Source: Oscillospiraceae bacterium
GTDB lineage: Bacteria > Bacillota > Clostridia > Oscillospirales > Ruminococcaceae
Direction of reading: 5' to 3'
DNA: 64,000 bases
Assembly: GCA_017436575.1 (NCBI GenBank)
Contig: JAFSCU010000007.1
Span: 1 to 64,000, forward strand
A program made the position numbers and the translations under genes. The notes under the pieces are model-generated. The model was not told the origin of the DNA. It saw nothing but the letters and a program-made list of their open reading frames with translations, and did not search any database. Below, piece by piece: positions 18,032 to 29,087 of this stretch (position 1 is its first letter; every line of letters begins with the position of its first letter).

Positions 18032-18054
18032 ATACCCGGATTTGTTTGTAATTT

Positions 18055-18128
18055 CGTACGATGTGGGCAACATACCCTACGGATTTGTTTTTGCATCCTG
18101 TGTAGGGGCTGATGCCCACATCAGCCCG
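18055..18128. repeat. two palindromic hairpin repeats
   Basis: 18055-18082 (CGTACGATG arm type, ending CCCTACGG) and 18101-18128 (TGTAGGGGCTGATG type). Confidence 0.7.
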
Positions 18129-18194
18129 TTTTATTACAAATCTCTGTATAGCGGGCGTCCCGCCCATCCATTTTATAACTGCAAGTCAGTATTC

Positions 18195-18300
18195 CGTCAT
18201 TCTGAACTCAGTGAAGAATCTTTGTATCATAGTAATCGTAAAATTAATAGCTTTGATATTTTTATTGCATCAAAGATCCTTCGCTACGCTCAGGATGACA
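18195..18300. repeat. MITE-like element copy 3
   Basis: 106 bp; ends CGTCATTCTGAACTCAGTGA and CGCTACGCTCAGGATGACA are inverted repeats of each other with the AT-rich core between. Confidence 0.8.
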
Positions 18301-18388
18301 TTGTCCTGCAGTGCCTTGTGGGCATCGTACCCTGTGCGAACTTTTTTATGCATATCTCACAGCTGCAACAGTATTATTCTTCAGCATT

Positions 18389-18421
18389 CAAACAAAAACA
18401 GCAGGTTTTCACCTGCTGTTG
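18389..18421 (-). terminator. terminator of the hrcA-grpE-dnaK-dnaJ operon
   Basis: AACAGCAGGT / ACCTGCTGTT with TTTC loop; on the minus strand a T-rich tail (GTTTTTGTT) follows. Confidence 0.8.
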
Positions 18422-18424
18422 TTT

Positions 18425-19603
18425 TTATTTTTTATCTTTGTCATTATCGAACAGGTCTTTCAGGGTTTTGAAAAAGCCTTTGCGCTGTTCATAGTTGTCG
18501 TCTTTCAGTGTAGCATCAAATGCTTCCAGTGCTTTGCGCTGTTCACGTGTGATTTTCTTTGGAATTTCCACGTTAACAGTTACATACTGGTCACCACGGC
18601 CACGGCCGTTCAGATATTTGATACCTTTGCCGCGCAGACGGAAACGTGTGCCTGACTGTGTGCCTTCCGGAATGTTGTACTGCACTTTGCCGTCAACGGT
18701 AGGCACCACAATTTCTGCACCCAGCACAGCCTGTGAATAGGTGATAGGTACTGTTACATATACATCATAGCCGTTTCTGGTGAGAATAGGGTCCGGTTTA
18801 ACAGACACAATAACGATTGTGTCGCCCCAGGCGCCGCCATTTACGCCGGCATTGCCCTGGCCGCGAAGAGCCAGGCTCTGTTCATCATCGATACCTGCAG
18901 GAATATTGACTTCTTTCTTGACTGTAACCTGTACCTGACCGGAGCCTTTACATTTGTTACATGGGTCAGAAATGATTTTGCCTTTACCCTGACAGTGAGG
19001 ACAAACGCGTCTGTTCTGCATTACACCAAAAGGTGTACGCTGCTGTTCCATAATATAGCCGGAGCCATGACAATGGGAACAGGTCTGGGCTGATGTGCCT
19101 TTTTTAGCGCCACTGCCGCCACATTCAGGGCAGTTTTCGCTGCGCGTATAAGTAACTGTTTTTGTGCAGCCATGTACAGCTTCCATAAAGGAAATTGTAA
19201 GGCCGATATGAATATCGCCGCCACGGCGTGGTGCATTAGGGTCAGCACGGCGGGTGCTGCCGCCACCAAAACCGCCACCGAAGAAACTTTCAAAAATATC
19301 GTTAAGGTCAACCCCTGCACCACCGAAGCCACCGGAATAACCGCCCCAGCCTGCGCCGCCTGCACCAAAGTTAGGGTCTACACCTGCATGGCCGTATGTG
19401 TCATAACGCTGTTTTTTGTCAGCATCAGAAAGAATTTCATAGGCTTCACTTACTTCTTTGAAATTTCTTTCTGCTTCGGCATCACCGGGATTCAGGTCAG
19501 GGTGATATTTTTTTGCCATTTTGCGATATGCAGATTTGATTTCAGCATCCGAGGCACCTTTGTTTATGCCCAGGACTTCGTAATAATCTCGTTTTTCTGC
19601 CAC
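18425..19603 (-). CDS. dnaJ: Chaperone protein DnaJ (Hsp40)
   Basis: 392 residues: J domain (about 5-70) with the HPD tripeptide in [11 protein letters not shown], a Gly/Phe-rich linker (about 75-130), four zinc-finger CxxCxGxG repeats ([32 protein letters not shown]) and two C-terminal substrate-binding domains. It delivers clients to DnaK and stimulates its ATPase. Starts at GTG with GAGGA upstream. Last gene of the heat-shock operon; a 92-bp gap with a 10-bp stem hairpin (19640-19663) separates it from dnaK. Confidence 0.97.
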   Translation of the reverse strand: MAEKRDYYEVLGINKGASDAEIKSAYRKMAKKYHPDLNPGDAEAERNFKEVSEAYEILSDADKKQRYDTYGHAGVDPNFGAGGAGWGGYSGGFGGAGVDLNDIFESFFGGGFGGGSTRRADPNAPRRGGDIHIGLTISFMEAVHGCTKTVTYTRSENCPECGGSGAKKGTSAQTCSHCHGSGYIMEQQRTPFGVMQNRRVCPHCQGKGKIISDPCNKCKGSGQVQVTVKKEVNIPAGIDDEQSLALRGQGNAGVNGGAWGDTIVIVSVKPDPILTRNGYDVYVTVPITYSQAVLGAEIVVPTVDGKVQYNIPEGTQSGTRFRLRGKGIKYLNGRGRGDQYVTVNVEIPKKITREQRKALEAFDATLKDDNYEQRKGFFKTLKDLFDNDKDKK

Positions 19604-19639
19604 TGTTAAATCCTCGTAAATACTTGCTTTTTATCAACT

Positions 19640-19663
19640 GTAAGGCGGATTAGAAAATCCGCC
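19640..19663. promoter_or_regulatory. hairpin between dnaK and dnaJ
   Basis: AAGGCGGATT / AATCCGCCTT with a 4-nt loop but no T-tract on either strand. It may be an mRNA-processing or partial attenuation site that lowers dnaJ relative to dnaK; function is inferred. Confidence 0.5.
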
Positions 19664-19695
19664 TTTGAGTCTTGATTATATAATGTCAGTTTAAA

Positions 19696-21537
<1,842 letters not shown>

Positions 21538-21602
21538 TCATAATCTCCTTTGTAATTAAAGAAAAAGTGTATATAGATAATTTTTTATAAACAATTCCAA
21601 GT

Positions 21603-22163
21603 TTAGCAGCTTACAACTACTGTGGCTGCACGGATGATTTTGTCACCCATTTTATAGCCTTTCTGGAACACATTCACTACTGTGTTTGGCTCCACGCCTT
21701 CTGTTTCCTGCTGCATTACTGCATTGTGGAAATTAGGGTCAAATGGCTGGTTCAGGGCATCTATCTGTTCCACGCCCAGGGCATTCAGGCTGTTCATAGC
21801 TGTTGTATATGTCAGCTCAATGCCTTTTTTATAGTTTTCATCACTGCAAGGGGCAGCCAGTGCCATTTCCAGTGTGTCAAGCATCTGAAGAATACCTTTT
21901 ACCGCATCCATTTTGCCGGCGTTGTAGTTGTCAGCCTTTTCTTTTGTGGTGCGTTTGCGGTAGTTGTCGTATTCAGCCAGTGTGCGCTGGAAAGTGTTTT
22001 TTGTATCTTCCAGTTCTTTTGTAACTGTTTCCAGTTTCTTTTCGCTTTCAATCAGTGCAGTTTCCAGCATTTCAATGCCTTTTACCACGTCGATTTTTTC
22101 TTCCGTTTCCACAGTTTCCTGCTGTGGCACATCCTGGTTTTCCAGTTTTTCTTTGTTGTCCAT
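21603..22163 (-). CDS. grpE: Nucleotide exchange factor GrpE
   Basis: 186 residues: acidic, unstructured N-terminus, long coiled-coil helix (about 30-100), and the C-terminal beta domain including PFDPNFHNAVMQ and VFQKGYKMGDKIIRAATVVVS, the GrpE signature. It forms a dimer that releases ADP from DnaK. Begins 3 bp after the hrcA stop codon. Confidence 0.96.
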   Translation of the reverse strand: MDNKEKLENQDVPQQETVETEEKIDVVKGIEMLETALIESEKKLETVTKELEDTKNTFQRTLAEYDNYRKRTTKEKADNYNAGKMDAVKGILQMLDTLEMALAAPCSDENYKKGIELTYTTAMNSLNALGVEQIDALNQPFDPNFHNAVMQQETEGVEPNTVVNVFQKGYKMGDKIIRAATVVVSC

Positions 22164-22166
22164 TGG

Positions 22167-23192
22167 TTACTTCCTTTCAGTGCCTGTGATTGACTGTGTC
22201 AGTAATTCTGCAAAATACTCCATCGCCAGAAACAGTCTCTGATAATCAACTGTCTGTGGGCAGATAACTGCCAACGTGCCGCTGATGGCACTGCCGGCGT
22301 AGTATCTGGTGGAGATAAAACAGGCGTTTTCTATATTTTTTATTGGTAATTCATCACCGAACACTACGGATACACCGTCGAATTTCGGGGTGATGATTTG
22401 TTTCAATGTGTCGGTATCTGCCAGCAGTTTCAGAATATCACCGATATTGTTTTCAAAGTGGTGGGTATCCAGCAGTTTTTCCTGGCCGTAAACGTGAACC
22501 GCCTTGTTGTTGGCGTCTGCCATCAAGGCAACTGCACCGGATATAAACTGGGCAAATGCCGGATTTTCTTTTTCCAGTTCGTTTACCAGAGTTTTTACAT
22601 AAACCATATCCACATCTGCATAGCAGGTGAAGCACAGGCGCATATTCAGCAGCTGGTTCAGCTGGGCCAGCTGGGCCGATGTGATTTCGCCATCCAGGCG
22701 GATAACGCGTGTAAACACTTCGCCACGGCTGGTTGTGCCCACCAGTACTACACTGTAACGGCCGGTTTTCAGCGCTGTAAAGTTTACAAACTGCAGTTCT
22801 GTATCTGCCGGCGGTGCAATGATAACTGTGTAACCCAGAATATCACTGAACAGTCTGGCAGCACCTGCCAGAAAACGCTGGCTGTCGCCGTCCAGCATAT
22901 CAAAATGCTGTTTTATATTGTGTTTGTCCTGTGGGGCAATCTGCACATCGCGGTCAATGTTGTCTACATAATAGCGATAGGCTTTGTTGGTTGGCACCCT
23001 GCCTGCAGAAACGTGAGGCTGATTCAGATAACCCAGTTTTGTCAGACGGGCCATTTCGTTACGGAGAGTGGCGGATGACACTGTGATGTCCAGTGCGTCC
23101 TGCAGGGCCTGTGATGCGATAGGTTCACCGTTTGCAATGTACATCGAAACGATGGCATCAAGAATAAGTTTATGTCTTTGATTTATATCCAT
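22167..23192 (-). CDS. hrcA: Heat-inducible transcription repressor HrcA
   Basis: 341 residues from ATG 23192, chosen because GAAAGGA lies upstream and the product begins MDINQRHKLILDAIV; a longer frame from 23225 would start inside the CIRCE operator. The N-terminal winged helix contains SSATLRNEMARLTKLGYL and the SAGRVPTNKAYRYYVD motif typical of HrcA; the GAF-like and dimerisation domains follow. HrcA with GroEL binds CIRCE and represses class I heat-shock operons. First gene of the operon and so autoregulated. Confidence 0.96.
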   Translation of the reverse strand: MDINQRHKLILDAIVSMYIANGEPIASQALQDALDITVSSATLRNEMARLTKLGYLNQPHVSAGRVPTNKAYRYYVDNIDRDVQIAPQDKHNIKQHFDMLDGDSQRFLAGAARLFSDILGYTVIIAPPADTELQFVNFTALKTGRYSVVLVGTTSRGEVFTRVIRLDGEITSAQLAQLNQLLNMRLCFTCYADVDMVYVKTLVNELEKENPAFAQFISGAVALMADANNKAVHVYGQEKLLDTHHFENNIGDILKLLADTDTLKQIITPKFDGVSVVFGDELPIKNIENACFISTRYYAGSAISGTLAVICPQTVDYQRLFLAMEYFAELLTQSITGTERK

Positions 23193-23212
23193 CTTATCAG
23201 TCCTTTCACATT

Positions 23213-23239
23213 TTAGCACTCTCATTGGTTGATTGCTAA
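23213..23239. promoter_or_regulatory. CIRCE operator
   Basis: TTAGCACTC, nine-base spacer, GATTGCTAA. Consensus is TTAGCACTC-N9-GAGTGCTAA, so one base of the right arm differs. It lies between the promoter and the hrcA start. Confidence 0.92.
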
Positions 23240-23243
23240 TTAT

Positions 23244-23271
23244 ATTATAATCGATTTTGAAAATTTGTCAA
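23244..23271 (-). promoter_or_regulatory. sigma-A promoter of the hrcA operon
   Basis: On the minus strand TTGACA (23271-23266), 16-bp spacer, TATAAT (23249-23244), just upstream of CIRCE. Confidence 0.85.
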
Positions 23272-23656
23272 TACCCTCTGCATTTATTCACAAACTTTTA
23301 ACAAAATCCCCTTAAAACCCTTTATTTTGATTATATTATAGATATAATTCATTTATTTTATACATCAGAACAGGCGGCCGCAATGTTAGCAGTCGCCTGT
23401 TTTGAAAGGTTAAGTTAGCAGTCGGCAGTGGTGGTGTGGCAAAAAGATTACCCGGTGATGAGATTCTTCACCTGCAAGCAGGCTCAGAATGACAGAGTGA
23501 TAGTTGATAGGTATAAAATGGGCTGATGTGGATATCAGCCCCTACTGAAAACACCACCTTCGTCATCCAGGAGGCAGTGAAGATATGCCAAGGACTTTTC
23601 CAGTGGTTGAAACTGAAGTATTTTCCACCGGCGCAGATAGTTGTCTCTATACAAGC
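23272..23656. repeat. intergenic region with decayed repeat pieces
   Basis: No gene seen. It holds one MITE right end (23460-23494, ...GGCTCAGAATGACA), a hairpin repeat of the GGGCTGATG type (23520-23546) and a degraded left-end-like piece near 23558 (GTCATCCAGGAGGCAGTGA). The element appears rearranged. Confidence 0.55.
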
Positions 23657-23687
23657 AAAAGGGGCTGTCTTTCGACAGCCCCTTTTT
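23657..23687 (-). terminator. terminator of the hydrogenase operon
   Basis: AAAAGGGGCTGTC / GACAGCCCCTTTT, 13-bp stem; the minus-strand tail is TTTTGCTTGT. Confidence 0.75.
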
Positions 23688-23713
23688 ATGGAGTTAATAA
23701 TATGAATTATTAA

Positions 23714-25465
23714 TTAGTATTTGATTGGACGAGCTACATAGCTTGTATGAAGGATTTCATGAGCTTTGTGGCTGCCTGGTTCGCCAAGGAATTCTTTGTA
23801 GAGAGTCTGAACTTCCTGGTTCATATGGCTCTTTCTCAGTGTCATTTTTTCGTCCTGTGAGTACAGAGCGTTTGCACGGAGAGATTTGAGGTCTACAAAG
23901 TTTCTTACGCTTGCTGGCTGTGTTGGCTGACCGCCACCGTTGATACAGCCGCCTGGGCAAGCCATAACTTCGATAAAGTCATACTGAGCTTCGCCGTTTT
24001 TAACTTTTGTAAGGATTTCTTTAGCATTTGCAAGGCCTGAAACTGCTGCAACTCTGATTGTTTTGCCAGCCAGTGTGTAAACAGCTTCTTTGATGCCTTT
24101 GTCTGTGCCACGAACTTCCATAAATTCTGGTTTGTCCAGTTCTTTGCCTGTGAGAACTTCAGCAGCTGTACGCAGAGCAGCTTCCATAACACCGCCGGAT
24201 GCACCGAAGATGTGGCCTGCACCTGAAGCTTCGCCCATTACTCTGTCAAATTCTTCGTCTGGCAGACGGTCAAATTTGATACCTGCTTTTTCAATCATGC
24301 GGGCAAATTCTCTTGTTGTGATTGCTACGTCTACGTCTGGAACGCCTGCAGCAGACTGGTCAGGACGGCCAACTTCGAATTTTTTAGCAACACATGGCAT
24401 AACTGCAACTACAACGATGTCTTTTGGATCAATACCCATTTTCTGTGCGTAGTATGTTTTTGCTACTGCACCGAACATCTGCTGTGGTGATTTGCAGGAT
24501 GACAGGTTTGGAATGAATTCTGGGAAGTATGTTTCACAGTATTTTACCCAGCCTGGTGAACAGGATGTGATAAGTGGCATTGCGCTGCCTTCTGATGTGA
24601 ATCTGTGGAGGAATTCTGTTGCTTCTTCCATGATTGTCAGGTCAGCTGCAAAGTCTGTGTCGAATACTTTGTCAAAGCCCAGACGACGTGCAGCAGCAAC
24701 CATTTTGCCCTGTACGTTTGTGCCGATAGGCATATTGAAGCATTCGCCCAGTGTTGCACGGATAGATGGAGCTGTCTGTACAACAACGTGTTTTGTTGGG
24801 TCTGCAAGAGCTGCCCAAACTTTATCTGTATCGTCTTTTTCAGCGATAGCGCCTGTTGGACATACTACGATACACTGACCGCAGGATACACATGATGTGT
24901 TGTCCAGTGGCTGTTCAAATGCTGAAGCGATGTGTGTTTCGAAGCCACGTTCGTTGGCGCCGATAACACCGATGCCCTGTGTAACGCCACAAGCTGCTAC
25001 ACAACGGCGGCAGAGGATACATTTGGAATTGTCGCGGTACATGTGAGCTGCGGAATCGTCAACTGGCCATTCCATGTTCATACCGGACCATTTGCCTGTA
25101 TCTTTAATGCCGTAATCTTTAGCAAGTTTCTGCAGTTCGCAGTCGCCGCTTCTTACACAACCCAGACAATCCTGGTTATGTGTGGAGAGAACCAGTTCCA
25201 GGTTCATTTTTCTTGCTTTCTGTACTTTTTCAGTGTTTGTAAACACTTCCATACCGTCAGCAACTGGGTAAACGCAAGCTGTAACCATGCCGCGCATACC
25301 TTTTACTTCAACAACGCAGATACGGCAAGCGCCGATTTCGTTGATGTCTTTGAGATAGCAGAGAGTTGGGATGTCAATACCAGCTTTGTAAGCAGCTTCG
25401 AGAATAGTAGAACCTGCAGGTACTTCAACTTCTATGCCGTTAATTTTAACTTTAACCATATCCAT
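23714..25465 (-). CDS. hydA: [FeFe] hydrogenase catalytic subunit HydA (NADH/ferredoxin-dependent)
   Basis: 583 residues. In order: an N-terminal [2Fe-2S] domain (Cys in PTLCYLKDINEIGACRICVVEV), the His/Cys cluster HNQDCLGCVRSGDCELQ, two [4Fe-4S] motifs CILCRRCVAAC and CVSCGQCIVVCPTGA, then the H-cluster domain with TSCSPGWVKYCE (L1), MPCVAKKFE (L2) and ACPGGCINGGGQP (L3), all Cys ligands present. It is the proton-reducing unit of the trimeric HydABC enzyme, which in clostridia and Thermotoga couples oxidation of NADH and reduced ferredoxin to H2 formation. GGAGG lies 11 bases before the first ATG. Last gene of the hydC-ATPase-Fd-hydB-hydA operon. Confidence 0.96.
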   Translation of the reverse strand: MDMVKVKINGIEVEVPAGSTILEAAYKAGIDIPTLCYLKDINEIGACRICVVEVKGMRGMVTACVYPVADGMEVFTNTEKVQKARKMNLELVLSTHNQDCLGCVRSGDCELQKLAKDYGIKDTGKWSGMNMEWPVDDSAAHMYRDNSKCILCRRCVAACGVTQGIGVIGANERGFETHIASAFEQPLDNTSCVSCGQCIVVCPTGAIAEKDDTDKVWAALADPTKHVVVQTAPSIRATLGECFNMPIGTNVQGKMVAAARRLGFDKVFDTDFAADLTIMEEATEFLHRFTSEGSAMPLITSCSPGWVKYCETYFPEFIPNLSSCKSPQQMFGAVAKTYYAQKMGIDPKDIVVVAVMPCVAKKFEVGRPDQSAAGVPDVDVAITTREFARMIEKAGIKFDRLPDEEFDRVMGEASGAGHIFGASGGVMEAALRTAAEVLTGKELDKPEFMEVRGTDKGIKEAVYTLAGKTIRVAAVSGLANAKEILTKVKNGEAQYDFIEVMACPGGCINGGGQPTQPASVRNFVDLKSLRANALYSQDEKMTLRKSHMNQEVQTLYKEFLGEPGSHKAHEILHTSYVARPIKY

Positions 25466-25486
25466 AGTAAACTTTTCCTCCTGTCC

Positions 25487-27274
25487 TTATTCTCTTACGA
25501 TAGCATTGAACTTACAGCCGTTCATACATGCACCGCACTTGATACATTTAGCTGGGTCGATAACGTGTGGATTTCTTACATCACCGCTGATAGCGCCAAC
25601 AGGACATACACGTTTACACAGTGTACAGCCTTTACATTTGTCTTCAATGATTCTGTATGTAAGAAGGTCTTTACATACGCCAGCAGGACATTTTTTGTCA
25701 ATAATATGAGCTTCATATTCTGCGCGGAAGTGCTGGAGTGTGGACAGAACAGGGTTTGGAGCAGACTGACCCAGACCGCAGGCAGAGTTTTCTTTGATGA
25801 ATCTTGCCAGTTCTTCGATTCTGTCAAGGTCTTCCAGTTCGCCGTTGCCGGATGTGATTTTGTCCAGCAGTTCAAGCAGACGTTTTGTACCGATACGGCA
25901 AGGTGCACATTTACCGCAGGATTCTTCAACTGTGAATTCCAGGAAGAATTTAGCGATGTCAACCATACATGTATCTTCGTCCATAACGATAAGACCGCCG
26001 GAACCCATCATAGAGCCCAGAGCAATCAGGCTGTCATAGTCCATTGGTGTGTCGATGAGGGAAGCTGGGATACAGCCGCCGGAAGGACCACCTGTCTGTG
26101 CAGCTTTGAATTTTTTGCCGTTAGGAATGCCGCCGCCGATATCTTCGATAACAGTTCTGAGTGTTGTACCCATTGGGATTTCAACCAGACCTGTGTTTTT
26201 GATTTTACCGCCCAGAGCGAATACTTTTGTACCTGAAGATTTTTCTGTACCGATTGATTTGAACCAGTCAGCACCGTTCAGGATAATCTGAGGAATGTTT
26301 GCATAAGTTTCAACGTTGTTGAGGATAGTTGGTTTGCCGAACAGACCTTTTGCAGCTGGGTATGGAGGACGAGGACGTGGTTCACCACGGTGGCCTTCGA
26401 TAGAGTTCATAAGAGCTGTTTCTTCACCACATACGAATGCGCCAGCACCCAGTTTGATTTCCATGTCATATTCGAAACCTGTGCCGAAGATGTCTTTGCC
26501 CAGCAGACCGTAAGCTCTTGCATCATCGATAGCTTTCTGCAGACGCTGTACAGCGATTGGGTATTCAGCACGGATATATACATAACCTTTTGTTGCACCG
26601 ATAGCATAAGCTGCAATAGCCATAGCTTCGATAACTGCATGTGGGTCACCTTCCAGGATGGAACGGTCCATAAATGCGCCTGGGTCACCTTCGTCAGCGT
26701 TACATGCAACATATTTCTGGTCAGCATGGTTTACTGCTGCCAGCATCCATTTTCTACCTGTTGGGAAGCCGCCGCCGCCACGACCACGGAGACCGGAATC
26801 CAGGATAGTCTGACAAACCTGTTCAGGTGTCATTTCTGTAAGAACTTTACCCAGAGCAGCATAGCCGTCGTAACCGATGTATTCTTCGATATTGTCTGGG
26901 TCGATTCTACCACAGTTTCTCAGAGCAACACGCATCTGATGTTTGTAGAATTCTGTGTCGTTCAGGGATTTGATTGTGTCGCCCTGAACTGTTTCATCAT
27001 AAAGCAGACGTGTAACAACACGGCCTTTCAGCAGATGTTCGTCAACGATTTCTTTTACGTCTTCTGGTTTAACCATTGAGTAAAAGCTGCCTTCTGGATA
27101 TACAACAACAATTGGACCAAGAGCACAAAGACCAAAACAACCTGTTTTGATAACTTTTACTTCTTCATGGAGGCCAACTGCTGCAATTTCTGCATTGAAT
27201 GCATCAATAATTTTCTGTGAGCCTGAGGAGGTACAGCCTGTACCGCCACAAACCATAACATGGCTTCTAAACAT
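25487..27274 (-). CDS. hydB: Hydrogenase subunit HydB (NuoF-like, NAD(H)- and FMN-binding)
   Basis: 595 residues. A thioredoxin-like [2Fe-2S] domain comes first (Cys 9 and 14, then GCFGLCALGP). The NuoF core has the FMN/NADH glycine loop GLRGRGGGGFPTGRKW, then CNADEGDPGAFMDR, GAGAYICGEET-like residues and SLBB. ESCGKCAPCRIGTKRLLELL gives the N3-type [4Fe-4S] cluster. A C-terminal two-cluster ferredoxin domain (CKGCTLCKRVCPVGAI and CIKCGACMNGCKFNAI) passes electrons to HydA. This domain order is diagnostic of HydB of bifurcating hydrogenases. GAGAGG precedes the ATG; 21 bp separate it from hydA. Confidence 0.96.
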   Translation of the reverse strand: MFRSHVMVCGGTGCTSSGSQKIIDAFNAEIAAVGLHEEVKVIKTGCFGLCALGPIVVVYPEGSFYSMVKPEDVKEIVDEHLLKGRVVTRLLYDETVQGDTIKSLNDTEFYKHQMRVALRNCGRIDPDNIEEYIGYDGYAALGKVLTEMTPEQVCQTILDSGLRGRGGGGFPTGRKWMLAAVNHADQKYVACNADEGDPGAFMDRSILEGDPHAVIEAMAIAAYAIGATKGYVYIRAEYPIAVQRLQKAIDDARAYGLLGKDIFGTGFEYDMEIKLGAGAFVCGEETALMNSIEGHRGEPRPRPPYPAAKGLFGKPTILNNVETYANIPQIILNGADWFKSIGTEKSSGTKVFALGGKIKNTGLVEIPMGTTLRTVIEDIGGGIPNGKKFKAAQTGGPSGGCIPASLIDTPMDYDSLIALGSMMGSGGLIVMDEDTCMVDIAKFFLEFTVEESCGKCAPCRIGTKRLLELLDKITSGNGELEDLDRIEELARFIKENSACGLGQSAPNPVLSTLQHFRAEYEAHIIDKKCPAGVCKDLLTYRIIEDKCKGCTLCKRVCPVGAISGDVRNPHVIDPAKCIKCGACMNGCKFNAIVRE

Positions 27275-27290
27275 TCTTTACCTCTCCTTA

Positions 27291-27671
27291 TTATTCAGCA
27301 ACAGTGTCTTTGATAGCGCCGATTGTAAATTCTGTTACAGGGCGTTTGCCGATAACGTGTTCGGAAACAACTCTTGCAACTTTTTCAGCGTCCATTTTTA
27401 CGTATGTAGTTTTTGTATCACCTTCGATGATTTCTACAACTGGTTCATACTGGCAGATGCCGATACAGCCTGTCTGAGAAACAACAGCGTGTGAAATTTC
27501 TCTTCTTGCCAGTTCTTCTGTGAAAGCATTGAGAACAGGGCGTGCGCCTGCAGCGATACCGCATGTAGCCATACCAACCAGAATACGCATTTTGCCTTCA
27601 ACGCTGTCTCTTGTGTTTACAGAGGCTTTCATTTTATTTTTGATAGCCTGCAGTTCCCGTAAACTTTTCAT
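27291..27671 (-). CDS. Thioredoxin-like [2Fe-2S] ferredoxin in hydrogenase operon
   Basis: 126 residues. MRILVGMATCGIAAGA and SQTGCIGICQYEPVVEI supply four Cys in the spacing of thioredoxin-fold [2Fe-2S] proteins (as at the N-terminus of HydB). Stand-alone proteins of this type recur in clostridial hydrogenase operons, presumably as an electron carrier or accessory of HydABC; the role is inferred from position. AAAGGAG precedes the ATG, which is 2 bp after the preceding gene. Confidence 0.85.
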   Translation of the reverse strand: MKSLRELQAIKNKMKASVNTRDSVEGKMRILVGMATCGIAAGARPVLNAFTEELARREISHAVVSQTGCIGICQYEPVVEIIEGDTKTTYVKMDAEKVARVVSEHVIGKRPVTEFTIGAIKDTVAE

Positions 27672-27673
27672 GA

Positions 27674-28228
27674 TTAATATCTCCTTTTAAATATTTCAAA
27701 TTGATTTTCTTCAATGAACTCTTTTATCCACCGGACAACCATAGGGTCAGAAAGGGGAGCCCCTTCCATAATTTCCTTTAATTGGCGTGTATCACAGACA
27801 AAGCTTTCTCCGTTCCGGGTGGCTGTGTAAACAAAGTCTATATCTTCGTTCATCTGAATAAGGATAGCCACAGTGTCCCACACATCTCCCAGTGGAGTGC
27901 AGTCAATGTTTGATGTGTCAAAAACCGCCTTTACCACAGTGCCTTCACCCACAGTGGATGAAATGTCAAAACTGCCGCCTGTCTGTTCTGCCGCCATTTT
28001 GAACAGCGGAATACCCAGACCCACTTTGCGGGTGGTGCGGGAAGTAAAGAATGGGTTTGTTACATTGCTGAGTGTCTGCCGGTCCATGCCCTTGCCGTTA
28101 TCTCTTATGATGATAGACAGCATATTGTTATCATTCCCGTATGCTGCAATCTCTATTTCAATCAGGCTGGCGCCTGCCACCACAGAGTTCTGGGCAATGT
28201 CCAGTATATTTAAAGAAAGTTCCTGCAT
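27674..28228 (-). CDS. GHKL (histidine-kinase-type) ATPase in hydrogenase operon
   Basis: 184 residues. MQELSLNILDIAQNSVVAGA is the N-box region (Asn for Mg/ATP), IIIRDNGKGMD the G1 box, and TTRKVGLGIPLFKMAAEQTGG the G2 box of the Bergerat fold. No phospho-acceptor His and no sensor domain are present, so it resembles a stand-alone kinase/anti-sigma-like ATPase. A C-terminal extension (about 115-184) is not recognised. It lies between hydC (7-bp gap) and the ferredoxin gene, and a second GHKL protein is coded in the divergent operon, which hints at control of the hydrogenase. Confidence 0.82.
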   Translation of the reverse strand: MQELSLNILDIAQNSVVAGASLIEIEIAAYGNDNNMLSIIIRDNGKGMDRQTLSNVTNPFFTSRTTRKVGLGIPLFKMAAEQTGGSFDISSTVGEGTVVKAVFDTSNIDCTPLGDVWDTVAILIQMNEDIDFVYTATRNGESFVCDTRQLKEIMEGAPLSDPMVVRWIKEFIEENQFEIFKRRY

Positions 28229-28235
28229 AGTTTAA

Positions 28236-28736
28236 TTAATCCCGATATTTAGCCAGGATAGCATCCAGTTCGCTGCCATCTTCTTTTACACGGCCGTAAA
28301 CGTCATCGTTAACTGTGAAAACAGGTGCGAGACCGCAAGCACCGATGCAACGGGAAGCTTCCAGGGAGAATTTGCCGTCCAGCTGACAGTCGCCGTTTGC
28401 GATGCCCAGTTTTTCTTCCAGTTTTGCCAGGATTTTGCCGCTGCCTTTAACATAGCAAGCTGTACCCAGACAAACAGCAATTTTGTATTTGCCTTTTGGT
28501 GAAAGGGAGAACTGTGCATAGAATGTAGCGATGCCGTAGATTTCTTCCAGGCTTTTGCCTGTGCCTTCTGCAACGATTCTCAGAACTTCTACTGGCAGAT
28601 AGCCGTAAACTTCCTGAGCATACTGCAGAGCTGGCATTGCTGCGCCAGGTTTTTTGCCATTTTCATCCAGCCATGCTCTGAGCTGTGCTTCCTGCTCAGG
28701 TGTACCGGAGAATGGCAGTTTTGAAATTTTTTTCAT
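28236..28736 (-). CDS. hydC: Hydrogenase subunit HydC (NuoE-like [2Fe-2S] protein)
   Basis: 166 residues. The N-terminal helical bundle (GVLRIVAEGTGKSLEEIYGIATFYAQFSL-like region, residues 50-80) is that of NuoE; the four cluster ligands follow as CLGTACYVKG and CIGACGLAP, about 35 residues apart. It forms the electron-entry pair with HydB. First gene of the hydrogenase operon; GGAGG lies seven bases before the ATG. The upstream region holds an inverted repeat at 28754-28788. Confidence 0.94.
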   Translation of the reverse strand: MKKISKLPFSGTPEQEAQLRAWLDENGKKPGAAMPALQYAQEVYGYLPVEVLRIVAEGTGKSLEEIYGIATFYAQFSLSPKGKYKIAVCLGTACYVKGSGKILAKLEEKLGIANGDCQLDGKFSLEASRCIGACGLAPVFTVNDDVYGRVKEDGSELDAILAKYRD

Positions 28737-28753
28737 ATTATCCTCCTATAAAT

Positions 28754-28788
28754 TTGTTATTCGATAATTATTGCTAACGAATCAACAA
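28754..28788. promoter_or_regulatory. candidate operator/leader dyad of hydrogenase operon
   Basis: TTGTTATTCG (28754-28763) and CGAATCAACAA (28778-28788) are imperfect inverted arms. They lie in the leader between a likely -10 (TATAAT, minus strand, 28818-28813) and hydC. A redox regulator site or mRNA hairpin is possible; it does not match the Rex consensus well. Confidence 0.4.
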
Positions 28789-28956
28789 AAATTGTCGTGG
28801 TTATACAGATTAATTATACCAAATAAATAAAAATATATCTATAATTTTTTTGTACATTTTATAACAAAATCGTGCTTTTTTGCATTTTCTACACATTGTC
28901 AAAAAATCAGCTATATTTATATACAAAATTTATATGTTTTTTATAATAATCTGTGG

Positions 28957-29058
28957 TATAATAATATCATATATGGCAAAATTATACAAGTTTTTATCGA
29001 TAACTTGATGAATATTACTAATCTGTTGCCTGCTGTCGCGGCAGAATGAAGCAACAGA
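28957..29058 (+). promoter_or_regulatory. -10 box and leader hairpin of divergent sensor operon
   Basis: TATAAT at 28957-28962 has no good -35 at 17 bp. In the leader, TCTGTTGC (29022-29029) pairs with GCAACAGA (29051-29058) and CTGC/GCAG inside, giving a stable hairpin 29 nt before the start codon with no T-tract. Confidence 0.4.
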
Positions 29059-29087
29059 CGCCATAAAAACAGAACGGAGCATGAAAT

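Noticed and set aside
24932..26236. Long open frame of 434 codons antisense to hydA/hydB
   Set aside because: It is the opposite strand of two well-supported genes, very rich in Cys and Phe in the way of shadow frames, with no start signal.
28741..28880. Rex-type redox operator upstream of hydC
   Set aside because: Only partial similarity to TTGTTAA-N4-TTAACAA on one arm; the dyad spacing is wrong, so it is listed only as an unassigned dyad.
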